Below are positions 8,265 to 17,443 of a stretch of DNA of 64,000 nt, one piece after another. Location of the stretch: contig NZ_LGIQ01000002.1 of assembly GCF_001187725.1 (NCBI RefSeq), forward strand, positions 62,001-126,000. Reading direction: 5' to 3'. This DNA is from Brevibacillus reuszeri. GTDB taxonomy: Bacteria > Bacillota > Bacilli > Brevibacillales > Brevibacillaceae. A program made the translations under genes and the position numbers. Under the pieces are notes generated by a model that made no database searches, was not told the DNA's origin, and worked only from the letters and a program-made list of their open reading frames with translations. Each line of letters opens with the position of its first letter. Position 1 is the first letter of the stretch.

Positions 8265-9728
8265 ATGCTAGACATCAGTCCACGATTTGAAGAGAGCAAT
8301 GATGCGCTCTATTTGCAGTTATACCGCTATTTTTGTACGGAAATTCAAAGCAGACGTATTCTTTCAGGAACAAGACTGCCTTCTGTGCGAGCCTTGAGCA
8401 AGTTTTTGCATGTAAGCAAAACGACTGTAGAAACCGCTTATCATCAGCTGTTGGCAGAAGGATATATCGAGAGTAGAGAGCGAAGCGGATTTTATGTGGT
8501 GGATATGGAGTGGGATGGTCCGATTAAGCTGAAGCAACGGCAAACAGAAGAGGATGCGCAGCAGCAGATTCCATACAAAGCAGAAACAAGCACGGAAGAA
8601 AATGCGCTATCGATCCAGTATGATTTTCATCAGGCTCGGGTTGATTCGGATTATTTTCCATATGAATTATGGCGTAAATACAGCAACCAGGTGATGCAGC
8701 GTGAAAACAAAAGCGTGCTTTATTATGGACACTACCAAGGCGAGCCAGAGCTGAGGGAGGAGATTGCCCGCTATCTCAGGAGAGCTCGCGGTGTTCAGGT
8801 GACAGCAGAGCAAATTGTAATCGGATCGGGGACACAGGTGCTGATTTGTATCTTGGGCTTTTTGCTCGGGAATCGGGAGAGGGTCGTCGCGATTGAAGAG
8901 CCCTGCTATCAGGGGGTGCGCACTGTTTTTTTACAGCTAGGCTATGAAATCCTGCCGATAAAGCTAGAGGAGGACGGAATCAGTGTAGCAGCACTTACTG
9001 AAAGTGGAGCACGCATGGTCTACGTGACGCCTTCGCATCAGGACCCATCAGGAATCGTGATGCCTTATGCCAAAAGGGTCAAGCTGCTGAATTGGGCGAA
9101 TCAATCCCAGAGCTTTATCATGGAGGATGATTACGACGGGGAATTCCGCTACAACGGAAAGCCGATTCCTTCCTTGCAAGGCTTGGATACGGAAGGGCGT
9201 GTCATTTATTTAGGCACCTTTTCCAAGGCGTTGTTGCCCACTATTCGGATGAGCTACATGGTGCTGCCCCATGAGCTGCTTTCTAGCTATCATGAAAAGC
9301 TGGCATCATTTGACCAAACAGCCTCACGCATCCATCAGGAAACCATGGCTTTATTCATGAAAAACGGAGATTGGGAGCGCCATATTCGTAAAATGAGGAC
9401 GCTGTATCGGAAAAAGCATGAAGCGATGCTGCAGCTTTTGCAGGAAGAGCTGGGAACCTGTGTCCGCGTGAAAGGGCAGGATGCGGGACTTTCGGTTACG
9501 GTCGAGGTGAATAGTGCCTGTATGTCGCGCGAGCTGGAGAAAATCGCGGCTTCTGTAGGCGTGCAGGTTTATCCAACCGCGCACAAATGGGTTGATCCGA
9601 CGAAAAAAGGGTTGCCTACCTTTCAATTTGGCTTTGGCGGCCAATCCATCCAAGAGATGACAGAGGGGATACGCCTTCTTAAGGGGGCATGGGGACCTTA
9701 TTTGCAAGCGGAATTTGCAGGGAAATAA
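8265..9728 (+). CDS. MocR/GabR-type PLP-dependent transcriptional regulator
   Basis: This 487-residue fusion has an N-terminal GntR-type winged helix (residues about 10-75: LYRYFCTEIQSRRILSGTRLP then LSKFLHVSKTTVETAYHQL) and a class I aminotransferase domain (about 120-480). PLP-site motifs are visible: EEPCYQG, EDDYDGEFRY and the lysine in GTFSKALLPTIRMSY. The start at 8265 has AGAGGAGGT upstream; an ATG at 8226 does not. Members sense amino-acid-like ligands through PLP without normal catalysis and usually control nearby genes. It sits just upstream of azlC in the same direction, so AzlCD export or the liv operon are plausible targets. Confidence 0.9.
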   Translation: MLDISPRFEESNDALYLQLYRYFCTEIQSRRILSGTRLPSVRALSKFLHVSKTTVETAYHQLLAEGYIESRERSGFYVVDMEWDGPIKLKQRQTEEDAQQQIPYKAETSTEENALSIQYDFHQARVDSDYFPYELWRKYSNQVMQRENKSVLYYGHYQGEPELREEIARYLRRARGVQVTAEQIVIGSGTQVLICILGFLLGNRERVVAIEEPCYQGVRTVFLQLGYEILPIKLEEDGISVAALTESGARMVYVTPSHQDPSGIVMPYAKRVKLLNWANQSQSFIMEDDYDGEFRYNGKPIPSLQGLDTEGRVIYLGTFSKALLPTIRMSYMVLPHELLSSYHEKLASFDQTASRIHQETMALFMKNGDWERHIRKMRTLYRKKHEAMLQLLQEELGTCVRVKGQDAGLSVTVEVNSACMSRELEKIAASVGVQVYPTAHKWVDPTKKGLPTFQFGFGGQSIQEMTEGIRLLKGAWGPYLQAEFAGK

Positions 9729-9776
9729 AAGCTCTTATAGATCGGGTATGGGGGAAGAGAAGGGAGAGCATCACGG

Positions 9777-10454
9777 GTGTCACAGATGTTATTTCGAAAA
9801 GGAGCAAGACAAATTCTCCCGGTAGCTGCTGCCGGGATTGTAGATGGGCTGGTCTTCGGGATTTTGGCAAGACAAGCCGGCTTGGGAGTGACGGAGGCGA
9901 TGCTGTTCTCGCTGTTAGTAAATGCGGGCTCATCCCAGTTTGCAGCAGTTGGGCTGATTTCTCAGGGGATCGTCGGCTGGCCGATTCTGGTTTCTACCTT
10001 GCTGCTCAATGCCAGACATTTGTTATACGGACTCGGACTTGGACCGAAATTTAGTGGAACTGCGCCGTGGAAGCTTTCGCTGATGGCGGGTACGTTAAAT
10101 GATGAGACCTATGCGCTGAAAGCGACTTATCTGGCATCGGGGGAAAAACCGAGTCTTTCCTTTTTTGCGGGAGCCAGTGTGGTCGATTATGTCATTTGGA
10201 ATGTGAGTACGTTTGCGGGTGCCTGGTTTGGGAATGTGTTTACCCAGACAGAAACGTATGGGCTCGATTTTGCGTTTATCGCTACGTTTCTCGGGTTTCT
10301 TGCCGTCAATCTCATCTCATCTTTTCACATCAAGGTTGCCCTCGGTGCTGTGGCAGTGGCTTGTCTCGGGTATGCCCTTGGCGGAGCAACAGTTGCGGTC
10401 ATTGCAGGAACATTGATGGCAGTGGGGATAGGAGCGGTGAGCGGTGAACGATAA
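9777..10454 (+). CDS. azlC: AzlC-type branched-chain amino acid exporter, large subunit
   Basis: A 225-residue membrane protein with about five to six hydrophobic segments and AzlC family motifs: PVAAAGIVDGLVFGILARQAGL, SLLVNAGSSQFAAVGL, LLLNARHLLYG, and TLNDETYAL. The GTG start at 9777 is preceded by AAGGGAGAGC; an ATG at 9786 is the alternative. It overlaps azlD by 11 bases, the usual arrangement. AzlC and AzlD together export branched-chain amino acids and some analogues. The nearby MocR-type regulator is a candidate controller. Confidence 0.88.
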   Translation: MSQMLFRKGARQILPVAAAGIVDGLVFGILARQAGLGVTEAMLFSLLVNAGSSQFAAVGLISQGIVGWPILVSTLLLNARHLLYGLGLGPKFSGTAPWKLSLMAGTLNDETYALKATYLASGEKPSLSFFAGASVVDYVIWNVSTFAGAWFGNVFTQTETYGLDFAFIATFLGFLAVNLISSFHIKVALGAVAVACLGYALGGATVAVIAGTLMAVGIGAVSGER

Positions 10455-10767
10455 AATTCTGTTGTATATCGGATTGATGGCCATCATAACCTATTTGACG
10501 AGATTTCCGATGCTAGTAATCAGTTCCCGCTGGGAGATTCCTGCTTGGCTGAAAAGAGGACTGGCGATGGTTCCAGTGGGAGTATTCAGCTCGATGACAA
10601 TACCGCCAATTCTGTTCCACACGCCAAATGGGACGTGGAGCCCGGAGTATATCGTGGCGGGAGTAGCTGCCCTCGCTGTTGGACTGTGGAAGAAGCAAAT
10701 CGTTTGGGCATTGCTTGCAGGTGTCGTGATGATTGCACTCTGGCGACAATTGGTCGCATTTTTTTAA
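10444..10767 (+). CDS. azlD: AzlD-type branched-chain amino acid exporter, small subunit
   Basis: A 107-residue protein with four hydrophobic segments and AzlD signatures ITYLTRFPMLVI near the N terminus, AMVPVGVFSSMTIPPIL, and a C-terminal hydrophobic VWALLAGVVMIALWR. It uses a GTG start inside the 3' end of azlC, so translation is probably coupled. It forms the exporter with AzlC. The next gene follows after 36 bases. Confidence 0.88.
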   Translation: MNDKILLYIGLMAIITYLTRFPMLVISSRWEIPAWLKRGLAMVPVGVFSSMTIPPILFHTPNGTWSPEYIVAGVAALAVGLWKKQIVWALLAGVVMIALWRQLVAFF

Positions 10768-10802
10768 GCATAAGCAATCTTATCTGACAGGAGGATGCGA
10801 AG

Positions 10803-11285
10803 ATGGATGGAACCGTTCAGCAGATTGCAGGTGGGAGTACGATACGCTTCGAAAGGCATCTGCCGTATACCGTAGAGGCCGTCTGGGATTCGCTCACAGA
10901 GCCACAAAAGCTGGTAGATTGGCTGGCGGCAGCGGAGGTAGAGCTGACAGAAGGCGGGCGATTTCAGCTTACTTTTGCCAATACGGGTGATGTGATGAAT
11001 GGCAAAGTGATTCAGGTACAATCGCCGAGCGTTCTGGCGTATACGTGGAACAGCGAGGATCCGAATGAATCGGTAGTGCAGTGGGAATTGACGCCGGAAG
11101 CGGATGGCTGTCTGCTTGTGCTGAAGCATACGATTCGTGTCCCAGAGCGTCTTTCTTACATGCTGGCGGGCTGGCATGTGCATCTCGACCTTCTGGCAGA
11201 AACCTTGGCTGGTGAGGTGAAGGGCTGGCCGTGGTCTCACTGGGAGTCCATGCGTGAAAAGTATGCAAAGCAGCTAGGTGAGTAA
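10803..11285 (+). CDS. SRPBCC (AHSA1-type) domain protein
   Basis: A 160-residue protein with the Bet v 1-like START/SRPBCC fold expected for the AHSA1 family: RFERHLPYTVEAVWDSLTEPQKLVDWLAAAEVEL at the N terminus, GDVMNGKVIQVQSPSVLAYTW in the middle, and a C-terminal helix GWHVHLDLLAETL. The family binds hydrophobic ligands or assists in stress functions; no specific role can be given. It has an AGGAGG site and is probably the last gene of the azlCD unit, since a terminator follows at once. Confidence 0.85.
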   Translation: MDGTVQQIAGGSTIRFERHLPYTVEAVWDSLTEPQKLVDWLAAAEVELTEGGRFQLTFANTGDVMNGKVIQVQSPSVLAYTWNSEDPNESVVQWELTPEADGCLLVLKHTIRVPERLSYMLAGWHVHLDLLAETLAGEVKGWPWSHWESMREKYAKQLGE

Positions 11286-11291
11286 AAAATG

Positions 11292-11337
11292 AACCTCCCA
11301 TGCATCGTAGTTCAAACGATGTGTGGGAGGTTTTTTT
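11292..11337 (+). terminator. Strong terminator between convergent genes
   Basis: AACCTCCCA...TGGGAGGTT with an inner stem ATCGT/ACGAT and seven T residues. It ends the azlCD-SRPBCC unit and, being symmetric, may also stop the IclR transcript from the other side. Confidence 0.85.
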
Positions 11338-11389
11338 GCGTTGTTTGCCATGTGGCATGTCGTAGCAAAGGATCTCTAACGGCCGATGA

Positions 11390-12148
11390 TTACGATAAGC
11401 GATAGCCCAGCTGGACGGACATTTCTCTGACAGTATCGAGTGTTTCTTGTAAAATCTCTTCCTTTTTCGGCAGCACGCGATCAGTTGGACCGATGACGCT
11501 GATGGACGCTGTGACGTGTCCCGTAGAATCAAAAATCGGAGCCGCGATTCCTGTTACTCCATTGTTGCGGCGATTGGAGCTAATTTCGTACCCACGTTCT
11601 TTGATCGCCACAAGATCTCCTTTAATATCCTCTATCGAAGTGTATGAATGAGGCGTATAGCTTTTCAGCGGTTCCTCCAAAATCTCGTCTTGGAACGATT
11701 CAGGCTGAAAGGCGAGCAGCACCCGCGCCGCCGTTGTTGAATAGAGCGGGAAACGCCGGAAGGACTCGACTGTGAATCGAATCGGGTGAAGCGAGTCTTC
11801 TTTTGCGACATAAATCGCGTCCTTGGAGTCTTGCACACACAAGACAGCCAGCTCATTTGTGCGGGAGACAAGCCTGCTTAGAAACGGCTTGGAGAAATCG
11901 ACAATATCGTGATTAGTCAGCACTTTGGTGCCGAGCTCAAGCAGTGTATAACCTAGCGTATACTGCTTGTTTTTTTCATTTTGCCGAATAAAACCCTCTG
12001 ATTCCAAGGTGGAGAGCAGCTTGTGAACAGCACCTTTGGACAGCTGAAGCTTTTTGCTGAGCTCCGTTACGCCAAGCTCTTTTGGAGAATCGAGAAATAT
12101 TTTTAACAGCCGACAGCTATTTCGAACAGAAGACAACACTTGATCCAT
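11390..12148 (-). CDS. IclR-family transcriptional regulator
   Basis: This 252-residue protein has an N-terminal winged helix-turn-helix (residues about 8-65: RLLKIFLDSPKELGVTELSKKLQLSKGAVHKLLSTLE) and the IclR effector domain, with GTKVLTNHDIVDFSKPFLSRLV, LPLYSTTAAR-like FPLYSTTAARVLLAF, and SSNRRNNGVTGIAAPIFDSTG. The start at 12148 is selected for its AAAAGGAGA site; the longer frame upstream lacks one. It is divergent from the ABC transporter/peptidase operon, and inverted repeats lie in the shared 250-base gap, so it most likely controls that operon in response to a small organic ligand. Confidence 0.9.
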   Translation of the reverse strand: MDQVLSSVRNSCRLLKIFLDSPKELGVTELSKKLQLSKGAVHKLLSTLESEGFIRQNEKNKQYTLGYTLLELGTKVLTNHDIVDFSKPFLSRLVSRTNELAVLCVQDSKDAIYVAKEDSLHPIRFTVESFRRFPLYSTTAARVLLAFQPESFQDEILEEPLKSYTPHSYTSIEDIKGDLVAIKERGYEISSNRRNNGVTGIAAPIFDSTGHVTASISVIGPTDRVLPKKEEILQETLDTVREMSVQLGYRLS

Positions 12149-12297
12149 GGAAACGTCTCCTTTTGCGTGCATTAGTCCTATTGAAACGGGTAGAAAATGG
12201 TCGTTTCTAGCTTCTCTATAAGCAGGCATCGATCGTGGTGATTTTATCATAAGCCTGTTCTTCGAATTGAGGCAATGGTTCTTTTAATATGATTACC

Positions 12298-12367
12298 TTG
12301 AATAGTCAGTTTCTTTGTGATAGTATAGCACTATCGTTCTCGAATAGCAAACAGCGTTCTCTATTCG
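12298..12367 (+). promoter_or_regulatory. Promoter of ABC transporter operon with two candidate IclR operators
   Basis: TTGAAT (12298-12303) and TAGTAT (12321-12326), spaced 17 bases, form a sigma-A-type promoter. GATAGT...ACTATC (12319-12335) covers the -10 element and CGAATAG...CTATTCG (12341-12367) lies just downstream. Both are near-perfect inverted repeats facing the divergent IclR gene. Confidence 0.55.
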
Positions 12368-12400
12368 TGAACAACTTAGACAAATCGGGGGTCGACTTAC

Positions 12401-13534
12401 GTGAAGAAAAAGGCATTATCCGTACTGTCCATTTTCGCTTTAACTGGTTCTCTGCTTGCGGGATGTGGTTCGTCCACCACGCAAACATCAACTCCAGCGC
12501 CAACTCCAGCACCTGCAGCTGGCAGCACCACGGAGAGCAGCGGTACACAGGTTCAGCTAGAAGACGCGCTCGTCGTTGCAGGAAACGGTGCAACTGTTGA
12601 AAAGCTGATGAAGGACGAGGTCTTCAAAAAATTTAACGAAAAGTACCCGAATGTAAAGCTTACATACGTATCTGGAGTATCGACTGAGATCGTAGCAAAG
12701 GTAAAAGCACAGAAAAACTCTCCACAAATCGACCTGACCATCGTTGAGGGCGGCGAACAGGAGAAGGGACGCCAAGAAGGCTTGTGGGAAGCGGTTTCCG
12801 CAGCGGATATCCCGAATATGAAAAATGTTCCGGATGATTTGAAGGTAACAGAGGATAGTGGGGTCGTCGTTAACTTCACGCCGATGGGCATCTCTTACAA
12901 TAGCGAACTGGTAAAAGAAAAAGGCTTGCCTGTTCCACAGTCCTGGAATGATCTGACCAAGCCTGAAGTGAAGGGCAACATCACCATGACAGATGTAGCA
13001 AGTAACTTCGGACGCTCGACCATGATCATGCTTGCGTACTCCAATGGCGGTTCCGAGCGAGTGATTGAACCAGGCTTCGAAAAAATGGCAACGATTGCAG
13101 GATACATGCCTACCTTTGCGAAAAGCGCAGCGCAGCTTCAACAAAACCTGCAAAGCAAAACAGCTGCCTACACAACCTGGACAATGGCACGCAGCTTGAC
13201 TCAAAAAGAAGCAGGTCTGCCACTTGAGTTTGTTTTCCCGTCTGAGGGCGGCAATATCGTACCGAACGTAGCTACGCTGGTGAAGGATGCCAAGCATCCA
13301 CAGGCTGCAAAAGCGTTCGTCGACTTCCTTTTGACAGACGAGGTTCAAACAATGTACGCAACCAAGCTGTACTACAACCCAGCTACTTCTGTGAAGCTGC
13401 CGGATGACGTAGCCAAAACGCTAGAATTTGACCGCAGTAAAGTCGTGAATTTTGACTACGATGTAATCAGCAAAGAAACATCTGCTTGGCTGGATCGCTT
13501 TAATAAAGAAATTGCACCTAAAACAGGAAAGTAG
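12401..13534 (+). CDS. ABC transporter substrate-binding lipoprotein
   Basis: A 377-residue secreted lipoprotein: a basic N terminus, hydrophobic h-region and lipobox LLAGC (Cys at about residue 22), then a Thr/Pro/Ala-rich linker, then a periplasmic-binding fold of the spermidine/putrescine- or iron-like cluster (LEDALVVAGNGATVEKLMKDEVFKKF, TIVEGGEQEKGRQEGLWEAV, GISYNSELVKEKGLPVPQSWNDL, AKAFVDFLLTDEVQTMYA). It starts with GTG at 12401. It leads an operon with one ATPase, two permeases and an M20 peptidase. The substrate is not certain; the peptidase suggests a peptide- or acyl-amino-acid-like compound. Confidence 0.88.
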   Translation: MKKKALSVLSIFALTGSLLAGCGSSTTQTSTPAPTPAPAAGSTTESSGTQVQLEDALVVAGNGATVEKLMKDEVFKKFNEKYPNVKLTYVSGVSTEIVAKVKAQKNSPQIDLTIVEGGEQEKGRQEGLWEAVSAADIPNMKNVPDDLKVTEDSGVVVNFTPMGISYNSELVKEKGLPVPQSWNDLTKPEVKGNITMTDVASNFGRSTMIMLAYSNGGSERVIEPGFEKMATIAGYMPTFAKSAAQLQQNLQSKTAAYTTWTMARSLTQKEAGLPLEFVFPSEGGNIVPNVATLVKDAKHPQAAKAFVDFLLTDEVQTMYATKLYYNPATSVKLPDDVAKTLEFDRSKVVNFDYDVISKETSAWLDRFNKEIAPKTGK

Positions 13535-13536
13535 GT

Positions 13537-14637
13537 ATGCACGTGACCAAGGTGATTGACGTCGAACTACGCGGCATCATGAAAAAATTTCAAAACAATG
13601 TCGTGGTTCAAGACTTCAACCTGCAGGTGGAGCAAGGGGAGTTTATCGCTTTTCTCGGTCCATCTGGTTGCGGGAAGACCACGACACTGAACATGATTGC
13701 CGGATTTTTGGACCCGGATGGCGGCGATTTGCTGATCAAGGGCCAGCGCATGAATGGAGTACCTCCTTATAAACGCGAGCTGGGAATGGTGTTCCAGACG
13801 TACTCGCTGTTTCCGCACATGACGGTCGCAGAAAATATTGCCTACGGTCTGAAGCTGCGAAAAATAGGTAAACAAGAGATGCAGGAGCGTGTGAAGCGCG
13901 TACTGGAGCTGGTCAAGCTGCCGAATGTCGCCGACCGTTATCCGAAGCAGCTCTCTGGTGGACAACGCCAGCGTATCGCCATAGCGCGTGCGCTGGTGAT
14001 CGAGCCCTCGCTCTTATTGCTGGACGAGCCGCTCAGTAACCTGGATGCGAAATTGCGTGAGGAGCTGCGCGATGAGCTGAAGCGACTGCATCAGGAAATC
14101 GGTGTTACTACGATCTTCGTCACACACGATCAAGAGGAAGCGCTCGCTCTCTCGGATCGAATCGTGGTTTTGAATCACGGCTTTGTCGAGCAGATTGGTA
14201 CACCACTCGAAATTTACAATCAGCCTGCTTCTGAATTCGTCCATACCTTTATTGGCAAAACGAATCGGATGGAGGGCGAAGTCATCGGCATCGACGCAGA
14301 TGGCGTCAAGGTGAGAACGACAGGCGGTCTGTTGATCCAGGCAGCCAAGCAGCAGCGAGAAGTCTCCCTTCAGCAAAAAGTGGTTGTGTTTGTACGACCT
14401 GAGAAGATTACACTGTCGGACACGGGGATGCATACAGGTGCAAATCTGGTAGAAGGACACTTACAGCTGGCTTCGTTTTTAGGCTCGTACACCGAGTGCG
14501 AAGTTGTGGCAGGCAAGCACACGCTTTCTGTCAAAGTCCAGATGACCGACAAATCAGCAGAACGGGAAGCAGGTACTACGGTTTACTGCAAGTGGAATGC
14601 AGAAGACGTGCTGATCATGCCTGCTGAGAGGGGATGA
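13537..14637 (+). CDS. ABC transporter ATPase, PotA-like
   Basis: A 366-residue ATPase with Walker A GPSGCGKTT (41-49), Q-loop MVFQTYSLFPHMT, signature LSGGQRQRIAIARAL, Walker B LLLLDEPLSNLDAKLR and H-loop FVTHDQEEAL, followed by a C-terminal TOBE-type regulatory domain (about 285-360). This architecture is that of spermidine/putrescine, ferric and related importers. It begins two bases after the binding-protein stop, with AGGAAAGTAGG upstream, and couples ATP hydrolysis to the two permeases encoded next. Confidence 0.9.
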   Translation: MHVTKVIDVELRGIMKKFQNNVVVQDFNLQVEQGEFIAFLGPSGCGKTTTLNMIAGFLDPDGGDLLIKGQRMNGVPPYKRELGMVFQTYSLFPHMTVAENIAYGLKLRKIGKQEMQERVKRVLELVKLPNVADRYPKQLSGGQRQRIAIARALVIEPSLLLLDEPLSNLDAKLREELRDELKRLHQEIGVTTIFVTHDQEEALALSDRIVVLNHGFVEQIGTPLEIYNQPASEFVHTFIGKTNRMEGEVIGIDADGVKVRTTGGLLIQAAKQQREVSLQQKVVVFVRPEKITLSDTGMHTGANLVEGHLQLASFLGSYTECEVVAGKHTLSVKVQMTDKSAEREAGTTVYCKWNAEDVLIMPAERG

Positions 14638-14640
14638 CGG

Positions 14641-15483
14641 ATGAACAAACGTCTCTCGATCACACTATTGACTGCACCTGCGATGATTGTACTTCTAGGT
14701 GTTTTTATCCTGCCGATGCTGCTTATGCTTATGCTCAGCTTCCAGGATGACAATCAAGGATTTACGCTGAAAAACTATGCGCTTTTTGTTCAGGATTCGT
14801 TCTATTTGGAAATTTTGTGGCGGACGATTCGGGTCAGCCTTTGGACGGTGCTGGCTACCTTGCTGCTCGGGTTCCCGGTGGCGATGTACATGGCACAGGC
14901 GACTGGAAAAATGCGCGGAATTGTCACGATGTTTATTCTTGCGCCCCATCTGATCAGTGTAGTTATTCGCAACTTTGGCTGGGTGGTTGTGCTTGGAGAA
15001 AAGGGCTGGATCAATGAGACGCTGATGAAGCTTGGTCTCATCGAGCAACCGCTGCGGCTTTTGTACAACGAGCTGGGGGTTGTCATTGGTCTGACCGATT
15101 CATTCATTGCCTACATGGTTTTGGCACTGGCTACGAGCATGTACGCGATTGATCCGTCGCTTTCCAAAGCGGCTTCGATTCTCGGCGCATCACGTGCCCG
15201 CACCTTTTTTACAGTGACGCTGCCACTGACCTTGCCAGGCATTATCGCTGGAACGACACTTGTCTTTAGCTTGTCGATGAGTGCGTTTGTCACGCCGGCT
15301 CTCATGGGTGGAACATCGGTAAAGGTTATGCCAGTAATCGCCTATGAACAAATTATGGCTACACTAAACTGGCCACTTGGTGCTGCACTTGCCTTCCTGC
15401 TTTTGGGTAGCACGATATTCCTGGTGACACTCTATACGAGACTGATTGAAACGAAGCGGTATAAAGAGGTGTTTGCGTCATGA
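14641..15483 (+). CDS. ABC transporter permease, PotB-like
   Basis: A 280-residue permease with six hydrophobic segments. The EAA loop is SLSKAASILGASRARTFFTVTLPLTLPGI, typical of the binding-protein-dependent (MetI-like) permeases of the PotB branch. It lies three bases behind the ATPase gene and overlaps the second permease by four bases (ATGA), so the two are translationally coupled and probably form a heterodimeric channel. Confidence 0.9.
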   Translation: MNKRLSITLLTAPAMIVLLGVFILPMLLMLMLSFQDDNQGFTLKNYALFVQDSFYLEILWRTIRVSLWTVLATLLLGFPVAMYMAQATGKMRGIVTMFILAPHLISVVIRNFGWVVVLGEKGWINETLMKLGLIEQPLRLLYNELGVVIGLTDSFIAYMVLALATSMYAIDPSLSKAASILGASRARTFFTVTLPLTLPGIIAGTTLVFSLSMSAFVTPALMGGTSVKVMPVIAYEQIMATLNWPLGAALAFLLLGSTIFLVTLYTRLIETKRYKEVFAS

Positions 15484-16280
15484 AAAAGATCAACGTACTC
15501 GGACTCATCACATTCTTTGTGCTCATTTTGGTCAATCTGCCGTTTTTGGTCATCGTCCCGAGCTCGTTTACAGCGGCTGGGTATCTCGCATTTCCACCTG
15601 AGGGCTTTTCCTTGCAGTGGTATTCGATGATTTTGGATCGACCAGAGTTTATCGAATCACTTTGGACGAGTCTCAAGCTGGCTGCGATCACTGCCATTTT
15701 GGCGACATTCCTTGGAACGCTGGCTGCTTTTGCCCTATCCAAGTACAAGTTTCGCGGTAGTGGAGTCATCAATGCACTGATGCTCTCGCCGCTTACGGTG
15801 CCATCTCTGATCATCGGGATTTCAGCGCTGCTGTTTTTTACCCGGATTGGCATCGCAGGAACATTTACCGGACTGTTGCTGGCCCATATTTTGATCTCCA
15901 TTCCGTACGTTGTGCGGTTGGTACTGACGGGACTGAGCACGTTCGATTATACGCTGGAAAAAGCGGGTTACATGCTGGGCGCCCATCCGCTTCGGGTGTT
16001 CTGGGACATCACGCTCCCGCTGCTGCGCCCAGCGATTGTGTCAGGAATGATCTTTTCGTTTTTGACCTCGTTTGATAATGTAACGGTTTCCCTCTTTTTG
16101 GTAGCGCCGGATACTACCACGCTGCCGCTCGCGATCTTTACCTATATGCAGGAGACGTTGGACCCGTTGGTGGCCTCCATCTCTGCGGTCGTGATCCTGC
16201 TGAGCCTGGTGTTTATCGTGCTGCTCGAAAAAGTGTACGGACTAGAGCGCCTGTTCGGACTCAATTCACAATCTCATTAA
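15480..16280 (+). CDS. ABC transporter permease, PotC-like
   Basis: A 266-residue permease with six hydrophobic segments and EAA loop TLEKAGYMLGAHPLRVFWDITLPLLRPAI. It has the shorter N terminus usual for PotC-type partners and overlaps the preceding permease by four bases. The next gene, an M20 peptidase, begins 12 bases later, so the whole unit from 12401 to 17429 is one operon. Confidence 0.9.
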   Translation: MKKINVLGLITFFVLILVNLPFLVIVPSSFTAAGYLAFPPEGFSLQWYSMILDRPEFIESLWTSLKLAAITAILATFLGTLAAFALSKYKFRGSGVINALMLSPLTVPSLIIGISALLFFTRIGIAGTFTGLLLAHILISIPYVVRLVLTGLSTFDYTLEKAGYMLGAHPLRVFWDITLPLLRPAIVSGMIFSFLTSFDNVTVSLFLVAPDTTTLPLAIFTYMQETLDPLVASISAVVILLSLVFIVLLEKVYGLERLFGLNSQSH

Positions 16281-16292
16281 GGAAGAGGCACT

Positions 16293-17429
16293 ATGTCAAT
16301 TCACACTTATTTGCAAGACAACATGACTCACTTTCTTCAGTTGCTGGAAGAAGCGGTCAACATGGACTCGCCTTCGCGAGACAAAGCGCTGGGCGACCGG
16401 ATGGCGGGCTGGTTCGCACTTCAGTTTCAACGGCTGACAGGTGGAAGGGCAGAGCTGATCCCGAATGCCACATATGGCGATCAGGTGCGTTGTACGCTTG
16501 GTGAAGGCGAAAAGCAAATTCTGATCATCGGCCACTACGATACCGTATGGCTGGAGGGAGAAGCGGCTCGCAGACCATTTACCATCCGTGACGGAAAAGC
16601 TTTTGGACCAGGTGTCTATGATATGAAAGCAGGCATACTGCAAGCGATGTTTGCGCTGCGGGCTTTGGTTAAGCAAGGTCGTATGCCTGCTGATAAAAAG
16701 ATTGTATTGCTATTAAGCAGCGACGAGGAGATCGGCAGTCCAACTTCCAGACAGCTGGTAGAGGAGGAAGCGGAACGTTCCGTGGCCAGCTTTGTTCTGG
16801 AGCCACCGACGGAGCCGATTGGCGCATTGAAGACGTGGCGCAAGGGCAGTGCGCATTTTACACTCGCTGTTCAGGGAATTTCTGCTCATGCTGGTGTGGA
16901 CCATCAAAAGGGAGTCTCAGCGATTGAAGAGCTGGCTCGGCAGATTCAATTTCTGCACAGCTTGACCGACTACAACAAAGGAACGACCGTGAATGTCGGG
17001 GTAATCAAGGGCGGGATCGGATCAAATGTTGTGGCGGATTATGCCGAGGCAGGCATTGATGTACGCATCGTTTCCATGGATGAAGCAGAACGGATCGAAA
17101 AAGTGATTCGGGAGCTCACACCGACGCTTAACGGCACGACCATTAGCGTTACGGGGGGCATTCGCCGTCCACCGATGGAACGAACAGAAGAGACTGGAGC
17201 TTTATTTTCGCTGGCCCAATCCATCAGCAAGAGCGAGCTGGGAATGGACTTGCAGGAATCGGGTACGGGGGGCGTCAGTGACGGGAATTTTGCCGCTGCA
17301 TGCGGGATTCCGACGCTGGATGGACTCGGTACCAAGGGTGGCTACGCGCACTCGCCGGAAGAATGGATCGAACTGGGTGAAATACCGATCCGCGCTGCGT
17401 TACTGGCGCGATTGATCGAAGAAGTATAA
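16293..17429 (+). CDS. M20-family metallopeptidase (glutamate carboxypeptidase/CPG2-like)
   Basis: A 378-residue M20 peptidase with the dizinc motifs IIGHYDTVW (His and Asp, residues about 78-86), GPGVYDMKAG (bridging Asp), SSDEEIGS (catalytic Glu and ligand) and the ligand region near the C terminus (TKGGYAHSPEEW). A dimerisation insert (AHFTLAVQGISAHAGVDHQKGVSAIEELARQI) lies in the middle. The family removes C-terminal glutamate or cleaves dipeptides and N-acyl amino acids. There is no signal peptide, so it should act in the cytoplasm on what the co-encoded ABC transporter brings in. Confidence 0.88.
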   Translation: MSIHTYLQDNMTHFLQLLEEAVNMDSPSRDKALGDRMAGWFALQFQRLTGGRAELIPNATYGDQVRCTLGEGEKQILIIGHYDTVWLEGEAARRPFTIRDGKAFGPGVYDMKAGILQAMFALRALVKQGRMPADKKIVLLLSSDEEIGSPTSRQLVEEEAERSVASFVLEPPTEPIGALKTWRKGSAHFTLAVQGISAHAGVDHQKGVSAIEELARQIQFLHSLTDYNKGTTVNVGVIKGGIGSNVVADYAEAGIDVRIVSMDEAERIEKVIRELTPTLNGTTISVTGGIRRPPMERTEETGALFSLAQSISKSELGMDLQESGTGGVSDGNFAAACGIPTLDGLGTKGGYAHSPEEWIELGEIPIRAALLARLIEEV

Positions 17430-17443
17430 AGAGAAAAAAAGAG

